This document shows positions 26,469 to 34,240 of a stretch of 64,000 nt of DNA, one piece after another. Origin of the DNA: Lachnospiraceae bacterium (GTDB taxonomy: Bacteria; Bacillota; Clostridia; Lachnospirales; Lachnospiraceae); assembly GCA_910574965.1 (NCBI GenBank), contig CAJTDB010000015.1, forward strand, positions 1-64,000, written 5' to 3'. The number at the start of each line of letters is the position of its first letter. The first letter of the stretch is position 1. The position numbers were made by a program, and so were the translations under genes. The notes below the pieces were generated by a model, which was given only the letters and a program-made list of their open reading frames with translations, was not told the origin of the DNA and searched no databases.

Positions 26469-28901
26469 TTATGTTCCATATGTACTTAAGAGCCGGACCG
26501 CATAGGCATCCAGCACCTCTCCATACTCGTATTCCAGCGCAGATACCTGTCTGCCGCGGAAAAGCTCCCGCTTCTTTGCCCCGTGCATAGCCGCTGCTTT
26601 TTCGGCAATCCGATCGACTTCCAGAGGGGTAAAATACCCGAATGCCTGCCGAAGCTCCGGAAGCAGCTTCATAAACGCTTCCGCGGACAGTTTGGCCAAA
26701 AGCCCGTCGATCATCTCCAGAAATCCTTCCTGCACAAATACAAAATCCCGTGCCGTGTAGAAAAGTCCCCGAAGAAACGCCGCACTTTTCATTTTCATGT
26801 CATCTGTTCCCTGGAGATATCCGGCAGCCGTCTGTCTGATTCGTCCGTCATACTGTCCGTCGTAGCCATAGAGCAGTCCCAGCACGGTCCCCTCTAATCC
26901 TGGAACAATCCCCTGCTTGGCCAGCAGCCGTTCAAAGGCATCCGACAGCACCGGACGAAAATGAGTAAAGCCCGGCCTGCCGGTCATCTGGTACAGGGAC
27001 AGACAGCTCTCCATACACTCCTGCTGCTGTTCCTCCTTGATCTGGGCCATAGACGGAAGAAGCTGTATAATCTTCTGAAAACAGATGCCGATCAGCTCCT
27101 CTAATTCCACACTGTCCTCTACCTGATAAAGCTCCTGCAGTTCATAGAGCATCCGAAGATGGGAGAATCCTTTCGTCAAAGAGAAGAAATCGCCGTCTTC
27201 CATAAGGACTTCCCGGATATGCCCCCCCATCCCTGCCTGCTCTTCCAGAAATCCCATCAGAAATCCCTGGGCCAAAAGCCTTGCAGCCTCCTGGCTGCTC
27301 TGGCTGGCCTGGAACTGCCGAATCAGCCTGGTGCGGGACGCCTCCGCCACTGTTCCGCCAAGCATAGACACATCCACCAGCGCTGCCAGTACGGGTCCGG
27401 AGAAACGATAAGTCCACACCTCTCTGATTCGGCTCTGATCCCGCCGGTTCAGAAGATCCGCGCCTTTGGTTCTTCTGGCGAAACCGGTTCCCAGCAATTC
27501 CATCTGATAGAAAAAGCGGCTCATAGCCAGATGCTTTTCCTTTGTGAACAGCTCCAGCGTGGCTTCCTGCTGCCCTGCTCCCTGGATTTTCAGCCGGAAT
27601 TTCCGGCACTGTTCTTCAAAGTCCAGAATCAGGGGCGGACGGTCCGCATCCTGACAGAGACTGCCGGTCTCCTTCCCGGTATTAAGCTCCTGTAAGATTC
27701 GAAGGGGCTGGTCGGTGGAAGGACTGCACTCCCCTTTGACAAAAGACGAGAGGGCAGCATCCCTTAATTCGTAAAGTCCCGGCTCCTGCTTTCCCCGAAG
27801 AGCTGCCAGCCCTTTTGCCATAGTAAGCGCACAGATGATATCGTAAGAAGAAAGAGGTTCCTTTTTCTTCCTTGCCTGTCTGCCTGCACGAACCAGTTGA
27901 TGAAGCACCGCATCTTCATAGGCATGTTCCGGCCTTTCCCACTGGATAAGACGCTCCCATACCTGCTGATAGAACCCCGGCGACTGCATACCGCTGGCAT
28001 AGCCATTTAACGCATCAGCAGCTTCCATAGAATAAGCGATCGGGTAGACGCCCTGGTCTTTCTCCGCCAGACTGTGAAGCTTTACCGGCTTTTTTGTATA
28101 CCGGAGAAGGCCGCTTTCTTCCTCCTCTAAAAGCTCCATCAGACCGTACGTATGAAAACCGCCTGTAACTACCAGAATTTTGCGAAATGTCTTTGATGCC
28201 TCCGCAATCCGAAAAGCCATATGCTGTTCCCGGATCAGACATCCGTCTGCTTCCAGCTCTTCCTTCGGGGTATGTGCTCTTGTAAGTCCGCACTGGACGG
28301 ACATCATCCGAACAAACTCCTCTGTCGTCCGGAACAGACCCCCGATCTCAAAATATTTCTCCCATAATTCTTCAAAAGTCCGAAGCCCCGTCTTCTCACA
28401 GAGCCTTTTCAGATACTGGCTTCTGCTTAAGAGATAATCATCATTATAGGTCTGTTTCTCATTCTCCTTCCGGATTCCCTGATGCTCGGCCGTTCCGATG
28501 AGAATCTCCCCGTAAGGCAGGTCAATAAACCGAACCGGTATCTCCCGCTCTGTCCCTTTCCGCAGAGCTACCAGTTCCGGAGAACAGTCCAGAAAGGGAT
28601 AATAGCACCGATAGTCCTCTTTTTCTTCGCTTAAGAGTCCTTTGGAATCTTTGTAGAAATAATACAATGCCACCGGCGCTTTTGTCTCTTTATGAGCCAG
28701 CACCTGGATCTGCTCCTGGGCATTTTCTGGTCCTTCTACCAGGATACAGTCCGGCTCATAGGCATCTATGGCCTGTTTCAGATGCCAGGAACAGGCAGGA
28801 CTGTGATGTCGGATGGGAAAGTAAAGAACCCGGCGGCTCAGATCGTATAATTTGGGAAATTCTACTTCAGATACTTCCTCGCCTCGTAATATTCGTTCCA
28901 T
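26469..28901 (-). CDS. DUF5682 protein (YehM-like)
   Basis: An 810-residue soluble protein of the DUF5682 family, found with MoxR and VWA genes. Its N-terminal 260 residues contain YFPIRHHSPACSWHL near 28, ILVEGPENAQ near 53, and VVTGGFHTYGLMELL near 247. The spacing of these His/Glu motifs recalls the EreA/ChaN/TraB superfamily of hydrolase-like folds, but that is an inference. The rest is helical and lacks a familiar domain. The start overlaps the MoxR gene by 40 bp after GAAGGA, and it ends 13 bp before the VWA gene. Biochemical function is unknown. Confidence 0.83.
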   Translation of the reverse strand: MERILRGEEVSEVEFPKLYDLSRRVLYFPIRHHSPACSWHLKQAIDAYEPDCILVEGPENAQEQIQVLAHKETKAPVALYYFYKDSKGLLSEEKEDYRCYYPFLDCSPELVALRKGTEREIPVRFIDLPYGEILIGTAEHQGIRKENEKQTYNDDYLLSRSQYLKRLCEKTGLRTFEELWEKYFEIGGLFRTTEEFVRMMSVQCGLTRAHTPKEELEADGCLIREQHMAFRIAEASKTFRKILVVTGGFHTYGLMELLEEEESGLLRYTKKPVKLHSLAEKDQGVYPIAYSMEAADALNGYASGMQSPGFYQQVWERLIQWERPEHAYEDAVLHQLVRAGRQARKKKEPLSSYDIICALTMAKGLAALRGKQEPGLYELRDAALSSFVKGECSPSTDQPLRILQELNTGKETGSLCQDADRPPLILDFEEQCRKFRLKIQGAGQQEATLELFTKEKHLAMSRFFYQMELLGTGFARRTKGADLLNRRDQSRIREVWTYRFSGPVLAALVDVSMLGGTVAEASRTRLIRQFQASQSSQEAARLLAQGFLMGFLEEQAGMGGHIREVLMEDGDFFSLTKGFSHLRMLYELQELYQVEDSVELEELIGICFQKIIQLLPSMAQIKEEQQQECMESCLSLYQMTGRPGFTHFRPVLSDAFERLLAKQGIVPGLEGTVLGLLYGYDGQYDGRIRQTAAGYLQGTDDMKMKSAAFLRGLFYTARDFVFVQEGFLEMIDGLLAKLSAEAFMKLLPELRQAFGYFTPLEVDRIAEKAAAMHGAKKRELFRGRQVSALEYEYGEVLDAYAVRLLSTYGT

Positions 28902-29977
28902 AGCTGTCCTTCTTTTCCTCCTTTATCCCTCACCACCGTCTGGAAATAACTGCGCAGTTTTTCCATATCCTCCTGGTTTTCCTTCTGTACGGCACCTACC
29001 AGGTTCTGCACGAGGCATCCCAGATCCATACAGGAATCTCCATAGTAATAAGCAGTCATCATCGTCTGATAATAGACGGATACCGCTTCCGCCGTACTCA
29101 TGACCGCAGACGGACGATCGATTCTATGTCCCATAGAAGATACACCTTCCCGAAGCTCGTGATACGTAGATGCCAGAAGCTCGGCCACATCTTCGTCCAC
29201 CGGCATATCGATCTGACTTTCTTTGGCCAGCGCTTCCACCTCATTTACAATGATCTGCTTCTCCAATGATACGTCCCGCACTGGCATAACCGTTTCAAAA
29301 TTAAAACGGCGTTTCAGAGCACTGCTCATTTCGTTGACACCTTTGTCCCTTGTATTTGCCGTCCCGATGACGTTAAAGCCTGCACGTGCAAAGAGAAGGC
29401 CCTCCTCACCCAGCTCCGGTACGTTCAGCACCTTATCACTAAGCACACTGATCAGACTGTCCTGGATCTCTGCCGGCGTACGGGTAATCTCTTCAAAGCG
29501 GGTCAAAATTCCCTGTTCCATCCCCACATAGAGCGGAGACGGCACCAGTGCTTCCCGGACAGGACCTTTGGCAAGCAGAAGCGCATAGTTCCAACTGTAT
29601 TTAATCATGTCCTCCGTGGTACCTGCGGTTCCCTGTATGGTATTGGTGCTCGTCCCACTGATCGCTGCCGACAGAAGCTCTGAGAGCATGGTTTTGGCCG
29701 TACCGGGCTCTCCTACCAGCATCAGTCCCCGGTTGCCTGCCAACGTGATAATGCAGCGTTCCACCAGAGCATCATTGCCCAAGTATTTCTTGCGGATGTG
29801 AATCTCTTCTCCTTCATGAACCAGCGGCTTGCTGCTTCCCAGGATAAAGGTTCTCACTGCCCGCGGGGACAGCTTCCAGTTCAGCGGCCGCTTTCCCGTG
29901 TCAGACGCTGCCAGCGCCTCCAGTTCCTTCTGATACCGCACCTCTACAGGCGGTTTGATTTCAACTTTTCGTTCCAT
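28862..29977 (-). CDS. MoxR-type AAA+ ATPase (YehL-like)
   Basis: First gene of the operon, encoding a 371-residue AAA+ ATPase expected to form hexamers and remodel a partner presented by the VWA protein. Walker A is GEPGTAKT (89-96). Sensor 1 is GTANTRDKGVNEMSSALKRR (205-224), with the arginine-finger-like RRF. Walker B reads GILTRFEE (156-163), with Phe-Glu-Glu where most MoxR proteins have Asp-Glu. The ATG at 29977 gives the natural MERKVEIK start; AAGGAG lies 12 bp ahead, somewhat distant. It overlaps DUF5682 by 40 bp and has a good promoter upstream. Confidence 0.9.
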   Translation of the reverse strand: MERKVEIKPPVEVRYQKELEALAASDTGKRPLNWKLSPRAVRTFILGSSKPLVHEGEEIHIRKKYLGNDALVERCIITLAGNRGLMLVGEPGTAKTMLSELLSAAISGTSTNTIQGTAGTTEDMIKYSWNYALLLAKGPVREALVPSPLYVGMEQGILTRFEEITRTPAEIQDSLISVLSDKVLNVPELGEEGLLFARAGFNVIGTANTRDKGVNEMSSALKRRFNFETVMPVRDVSLEKQIIVNEVEALAKESQIDMPVDEDVAELLASTYHELREGVSSMGHRIDRPSAVMSTAEAVSVYYQTMMTAYYYGDSCMDLGCLVQNLVGAVQKENQEDMEKLRSYFQTVVRDKGGKEGQLWNEYYEARKYLK

Positions 29978-30039
29978 TTTCCGACTTCTCTCCTTTGCAT
30001 ATTTTTCTTCTTTTTCAGATATGTTCTCTGCCTGCTTAC

Positions 30040-30068
30040 AGTATAGCAAGTACCAGCCAACAATTCAA
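30040..30068 (-). promoter_or_regulatory. Sigma-A type promoter of the MoxR/VWA/DUF4132 operon
   Basis: TTGAAT (30063-30068), a 17-bp spacer and TATACT (30040-30045) on the minus strand, each one or two mismatches from consensus, lie about 65 bp before the MoxR start codon. No operator-like palindrome was seen next to it. Confidence 0.7.
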
Positions 30069-30247
30069 TGTCTGTGCTTTTCTTTTTTTCATTCTGCACC
30101 TCTGCAGCGCAAATATTTCTGCCTCTGTTTTTTCCATGCAAAAAAGGCATGGCCGAAAAAATGCACATTGTACATCTTTTCAGTCATGCCTTCTTATCTG
30201 CAGCACTCTAGGAATAGAAAGCTCCTAAAGTATCCTTTGTCAGCGGA

Positions 30248-31207
30248 TTACTCTGCCTTCACTTCCTCTGGTACAGAGAACTCTGCGACTGCATTGTAAT
30301 TTTTACAGGTCATACTCATGATCAGCTTCGGAACGCTCATGGTCAGGCCTTCTCCCTGCTCGCCCATCGCATCAATCAGACTGCTCATCAGCGTATCCAT
30401 TGCGCTGGTCATATCGATCTCATACTTCACCGGATACATGGTAGCCTCGTCGATCCACAGATCCACTTTCAGATCTCCTAAGTCATCCAGCATACCGTCC
30501 ACCTGGCTGGTATCGATTCCCAGTTGCCCAACAGAGTTCATTGCACCGGAGCTAAGCATTAACTGCTTCATCTCCTCGCCGGTAATTGTACCGGTATATT
30601 TGTATGCATTCGCGCCGTCGATCTCTTCCGTTCCTGCTTCCTGGAAATTATAATTTCCATTCAGATACGCACCCATGTCCGTGCTGAAATCATACTCATC
30701 TACCGCCGTTATGGAAATTTCCTGAGACTTCCAGCCGGTACCGTCATTTGAGTACATGATACAGCCTTCTTCTGTATTTTCCACATACATGTTCGTTGTT
30801 ACGCTTCCGGCTTCACCAACATCAACGGTTATATCCATTCTCATAAGCAGCGGATCATAAATGCAGCTCATATCCATGGTCGTTACGCTCTCTAATGTCT
30901 GCTCCTCACCATTGGCACCGACTACCATATCCATCTCCATGTCCATTGTCGCATCAACGCTCTTAACGTCCATCATATTTTTCTGAGCTTCTGCAAAAGG
31001 ATCTGCCTGTGTCTCAGGAGCCTCTGCTTCCTCGGAAGCATCCGGTGTTTCTGTTTCTGTGTCCGTGTCCGCCTCTGCCTCTGTTCCGGTCTCTGCCGGG
31101 GCGTTTCCTGCAGTCTCGCTGTCGGCATTCCCTTTTCCGCATGCTGCAAGGGACATGGAAAGTGCAGCCGTTAAAAGGAGTGCCAGGATTTTGTTTCTCT
31201 TTTTCAT
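30248..31207 (-). CDS. Lipoprotein, DUF6612/LppX-like
   Basis: Secreted lipoprotein of 319 residues with a textbook signal and lipobox (ALSMSLAAC, lipidated Cys at 23). A Glu/Thr-rich linker follows (about 28-65). The mature domain begins near DVKSVDATMDMEMDM and has repeated beta strands with METs, resembling the DUF6612 or LppX/LolA-like fold that holds hydrophobic ligands. YKYTGTITGEEMKQL and LWIDEATMYPVKYEID are typical. AGGAGG precedes the ATG at 31207. It follows the PBP gene with a hairpin element in between. The ligand is unknown. Confidence 0.8.
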   Translation of the reverse strand: MKKRNKILALLLTAALSMSLAACGKGNADSETAGNAPAETGTEAEADTDTETETPDASEEAEAPETQADPFAEAQKNMMDVKSVDATMDMEMDMVVGANGEEQTLESVTTMDMSCIYDPLLMRMDITVDVGEAGSVTTNMYVENTEEGCIMYSNDGTGWKSQEISITAVDEYDFSTDMGAYLNGNYNFQEAGTEEIDGANAYKYTGTITGEEMKQLMLSSGAMNSVGQLGIDTSQVDGMLDDLGDLKVDLWIDEATMYPVKYEIDMTSAMDTLMSSLIDAMGEQGEGLTMSVPKLIMSMTCKNYNAVAEFSVPEEVKAE

Positions 31208-31225
31208 AACTTTTCCTCCTATTAT

Positions 31226-31372
31226 AGTTCCGCATCTGTTCGGAAGGTACCCCCTGATCTGGAAGGAAATACGGTCCCCTTCGGCGCCCGTATTTCCTTC
31301 CGGGGACCTTCCGCACAAATGCTGTTTTAGTTCCGCATCTGTTCGGAAGGTACCCCATCCGCACAAATGCTG
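31226..31372 (-). repeat. Dispersed hairpin element: one full and one shortened unit
   Basis: Unit 1 (31226-31324) pairs CGGAAGGT with ACCTTCCG and, inside, GGAAGGAAATACGG with CCGTATTTCCTTCC around a loop. Unit 2 (31329-31372) lacks the inner stem. The minus-strand tail CAGATGCGGAACTATAAT ends directly before the AGGAGG ribosome site of the lipoprotein gene. Both arms differ from the 46-kb copies, but pairing is retained. The rest of this 262-bp gap is AT-rich with nothing recognised. Confidence 0.82.
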
Positions 31373-31469
31373 TTCACCGATTTATCATAGCACTTTTTTC
31401 TCATTTGTCAATATCTTTTGTACTGACAGTTTCCTTCCATTTCCGCCCTTTTTCGGCAGATTACGGCTT

Positions 31470-32930
31470 CTACTCCCCCGCATAATATGCATCGAACACA
31501 CGTTTGGCTACTGGTACTGCATATTCACTGCTGGAGCCGGCGCTTTCCACCAGAACACAGACCACCAAGTCCGGCTTTTCACCGGTCACATAGCCTGCAA
31601 ACCAGGCATGGCTTCTGCTTTTGTCGCTGCTGTATTCGGCAGTTCCAGTCTTCCCGGCTGCTGTATAAGCATCGCTTAAAAGCGTCTTTGCATTCCCGTC
31701 TTCTACAACGGCCCGCATGTACTCTCTGAGTACCTCCGCCTCCGATGTGCTCAGCAGACGCCCATATTCCGTAAACGGATACCGCTCTACCACCGTCGAT
31801 CCCGTATAACTCTCCGTCCGGTCCAGAAAACGCGGAACCATCAGCACCCCATTGTTGGCAATCGCCGCCGTTATCATAGCCATATGCATAGGTGTCACCA
31901 GCGTATTCCCCTGACCGATGGCCGTCATCATGTGCAGCGCCTCCGAATCCGATTCCTTCAGCCGGAAAGAACTCCTGCTGTAAGGAAAAGAAAGCGGCAG
32001 ATCGGAATCGAATAAAAGCTGCTTTGCCAGCTCCTGATACGGCCCTTCGGAAAGCTCCTGCCCCATCTCTGCAAAAGCGCCGTTGCAGGATTTGGCATAT
32101 GCAAGCCTTAGATCCAGTTCCCCGTGCCGGGTCCCGTGATAACAGCTAATGGAAGAATCCCCCATCGGAATCTTCCCTTCACACTGAAAAGAATAATCAT
32201 CTGCTTCGAACTGATGTTCTCTCAGATATTCCAGCAGCGTTATTGTCTTGAATGTAGAGCCGGGCGGATACAGCCCCTGCAGTGCCCTGTTCAGCAAAAT
32301 GCTGTCTTCAGAAGTCGCCAGCCTGCTCCATTCTGAGCGCACCAGCCCCGGATCATAATCCGGCTTGGACACAAGCGCGCGCACATTTCCCGTAGAAGCC
32401 TCCATAACGATCACCGCGCCCTTCTGATTTCCCAGTGCATCATGAGCCGCCGTCTGAAGATCCACATCCAGCGTTGTCACCAGATTGTCTCCCATATTCT
32501 TCTGTTCCCGCAGCTCATTTATAAACTTTTCCACAAAATAAGCGTTGGAAGTCAGAAGCTGAAAATTTCCCAGCTCCTCAATTCCCGTTTTCCCATAGTC
32601 AGAATATCCAAGCACATGGGAAAACGTGCAGTCAAAGGGATAATACCGCGTCTCGGTTCCGTCTTCCGACACCTTTGTATAAGCCAGAACCTGACCGTCC
32701 TGGGCCAGAATCTTTCCGCGGACCACCTCCTTTTCAAAAGTATCCAGCCTTGCATTGTACGTATTGTTAATGGTTTCCCGGCTCTTCGCCACCTGAAAAT
32801 ACACCAGATAACCGATCATCAGCACGAAGAGTCCCGTAAAGATCAGCATCATATTGCTGTACTCCCGGCTAACGGTTCTTTTTCCTGCCTTTTTCTGTTT
32901 TTTCTTTTTTGGTTTCTTTTCCTTTTTCAT
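31470..32930 (-). CDS. Class B penicillin-binding protein (transpeptidase)
   Basis: Peptidoglycan transpeptidase of the PbpA/FtsI type, anchored by one N-terminal membrane span after a very basic cytoplasmic stretch (MKKEKKPKKKKQKKAGKR). Catalytic motifs are complete: PPGSTFK near 222 with the active Ser, SCN near 283, and KTGTAE near 430. There is no PASTA repeat. The ATG at 32930 is chosen because GAGG lies 9 bp ahead. The gene overlaps the upstream SEDS gene by about 60 bp, so the glycosyltransferase and transpeptidase are made as a pair. The 486-residue size is compact for the family. Confidence 0.92.
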   Translation of the reverse strand: MKKEKKPKKKKQKKAGKRTVSREYSNMMLIFTGLFVLMIGYLVYFQVAKSRETINNTYNARLDTFEKEVVRGKILAQDGQVLAYTKVSEDGTETRYYPFDCTFSHVLGYSDYGKTGIEELGNFQLLTSNAYFVEKFINELREQKNMGDNLVTTLDVDLQTAAHDALGNQKGAVIVMEASTGNVRALVSKPDYDPGLVRSEWSRLATSEDSILLNRALQGLYPPGSTFKTITLLEYLREHQFEADDYSFQCEGKIPMGDSSISCYHGTRHGELDLRLAYAKSCNGAFAEMGQELSEGPYQELAKQLLFDSDLPLSFPYSRSSFRLKESDSEALHMMTAIGQGNTLVTPMHMAMITAAIANNGVLMVPRFLDRTESYTGSTVVERYPFTEYGRLLSTSEAEVLREYMRAVVEDGNAKTLLSDAYTAAGKTGTAEYSSDKSRSHAWFAGYVTGEKPDLVVCVLVESAGSSSEYAVPVAKRVFDAYYAGE

Positions 32931-34239
32931 TTCCTGCCACCTCATCGCTGCGTTTCAAGTACATTCCCTGAATGATCGCCCATATGGCAAACATACTGAG
33001 CAGAGAACTTCCTCCGTAACTGATAAACGGAAGCGTTACCCCTGTAGACGGAATAAACTTGATGACTCCGCCGATGGAAAGAAATGCCTGAAAAATAACC
33101 AGCGTTCCAAGCCCCGCAGCAACCAGCTTATAGTATGCGTCTTTTAAACACATCGCTATATTTAATATCATGTAAAAACTGCATAGATACACAAAGATTA
33201 GAAAGATCGCAAAAAGAAGGCCAAACTCCTCCGCAATGGCTGCAAAGATAAAGTCCTCCTCCACGACCGGAATTTTATAGGGCATCCCCTGTCCGAGCCC
33301 AAGGCCGAACCAGCTTCCGGTACCGATGGCAAAGAGCGACTGGGTAATCTGATATCCCTCTTTGTCAATAACGGAAAAAGGATCACTCCAGGCCAGCACT
33401 CTCGTCTGCACATGGGAAAATAATTTCCACGCCAGAAAAGCCGCCGCGCTTCCGGACAAAAGCCCTGCCAGAAAGTAAAGAGGCTGCTTAGAAGCAATAT
33501 AGAGCATCACCAGATAGACCACAAAGAAAATCAATGCGCCCCCCAGATCCCGCGACAGCACCAACACCAGCACATGGGCGGCTGCGGCACAAGTAGCCGT
33601 CACTATCCGCCGAAAATCCTGTGTTTTAGAAAGCATACCGGCTGAAAAAAACACAAACAGAATCTTTACAAATTCCGATGGTTGAAAAGTAATCCCGTGT
33701 ATCGTAATGGCAAGTTTTGCTCCAAAGCTTAAACTTCCTGCAATCAGCACGGCAGTCAAAAGCCCGAAGCCCAAAGCCCCATACCACCAGTAATATCCTC
33801 TTAACTTTCCAGCCGATCTCCGAATGATCCACGGAACCAGAAAGGTCAGGCCCGCCGCCAGGACCGCCAGCTCAAACTGCCGCTCTGCCTTGTCAAAAGA
33901 CAGTCTGGCCAGCATCAGAAATCCTACGCTTAAAAGCACCAACATGTTATGATTCAGCAGATGGTCTGCTTTTGGATAAATCAGATGCTGCAGGACCAGA
34001 AACACGACGAACAGAATCATCTGCGCCCCGCAAAAATACAGGATCTTTTCATTTTTGGTATTCAGGTACAGGATCAAATTGGCCAGCAGATGCATGACGA
34101 ACAGCAGCACATCCTGCTGCCGGAGCGCCGCCCGCTTTTCTTCTCCCGGTTTCCTCACCAACTGAAATCCAATCAGCGTATATAATGCCAGAAACAAGAC
34201 AATAGCATATTTGGATAATTCGGTAATGACATTCACCAT
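32869..34239 (-). CDS. SEDS-family peptidoglycan glycosyltransferase (FtsW/RodA/SpoVE)
   Basis: Polytopic membrane protein of 456 residues with about ten to twelve spans. SEDS hallmarks are ITFQPSEFVKILFVFF near residue 185, LSRDLGGALIFF near 228, EEDFIFAAIAEEFGLL near 335, and PSTGVTLPFISYGGSSLL near 400. It polymerises lipid II glycan strands, probably with the PBP encoded next. Whether it serves division, elongation or sporulation cannot be decided from sequence. The N-terminus has an extra hydrophobic region compared with FtsW, and the C-terminal tail is a Lys/Glu-rich cytoplasmic stretch. Its start lies 1 bp after the U32 stop. Confidence 0.92.
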   Translation of the reverse strand: MVNVITELSKYAIVLFLALYTLIGFQLVRKPGEEKRAALRQQDVLLFVMHLLANLILYLNTKNEKILYFCGAQMILFVVFLVLQHLIYPKADHLLNHNMLVLLSVGFLMLARLSFDKAERQFELAVLAAGLTFLVPWIIRRSAGKLRGYYWWYGALGFGLLTAVLIAGSLSFGAKLAITIHGITFQPSEFVKILFVFFSAGMLSKTQDFRRIVTATCAAAAHVLVLVLSRDLGGALIFFVVYLVMLYIASKQPLYFLAGLLSGSAAAFLAWKLFSHVQTRVLAWSDPFSVIDKEGYQITQSLFAIGTGSWFGLGLGQGMPYKIPVVEEDFIFAAIAEEFGLLFAIFLIFVYLCSFYMILNIAMCLKDAYYKLVAAGLGTLVIFQAFLSIGGVIKFIPSTGVTLPFISYGGSSLLSMFAIWAIIQGMYLKRSDEVAGNEKGKETKKEKTEKGRKKNR

Positions 34240-34240
34240 A

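Noticed and set aside
30134-30152. CCATGC/GCATGG hairpin as terminator of the lipoprotein gene
   Set aside because: The stem is only 6 bp and is not followed by a T run on the minus strand; it is too weak to call.
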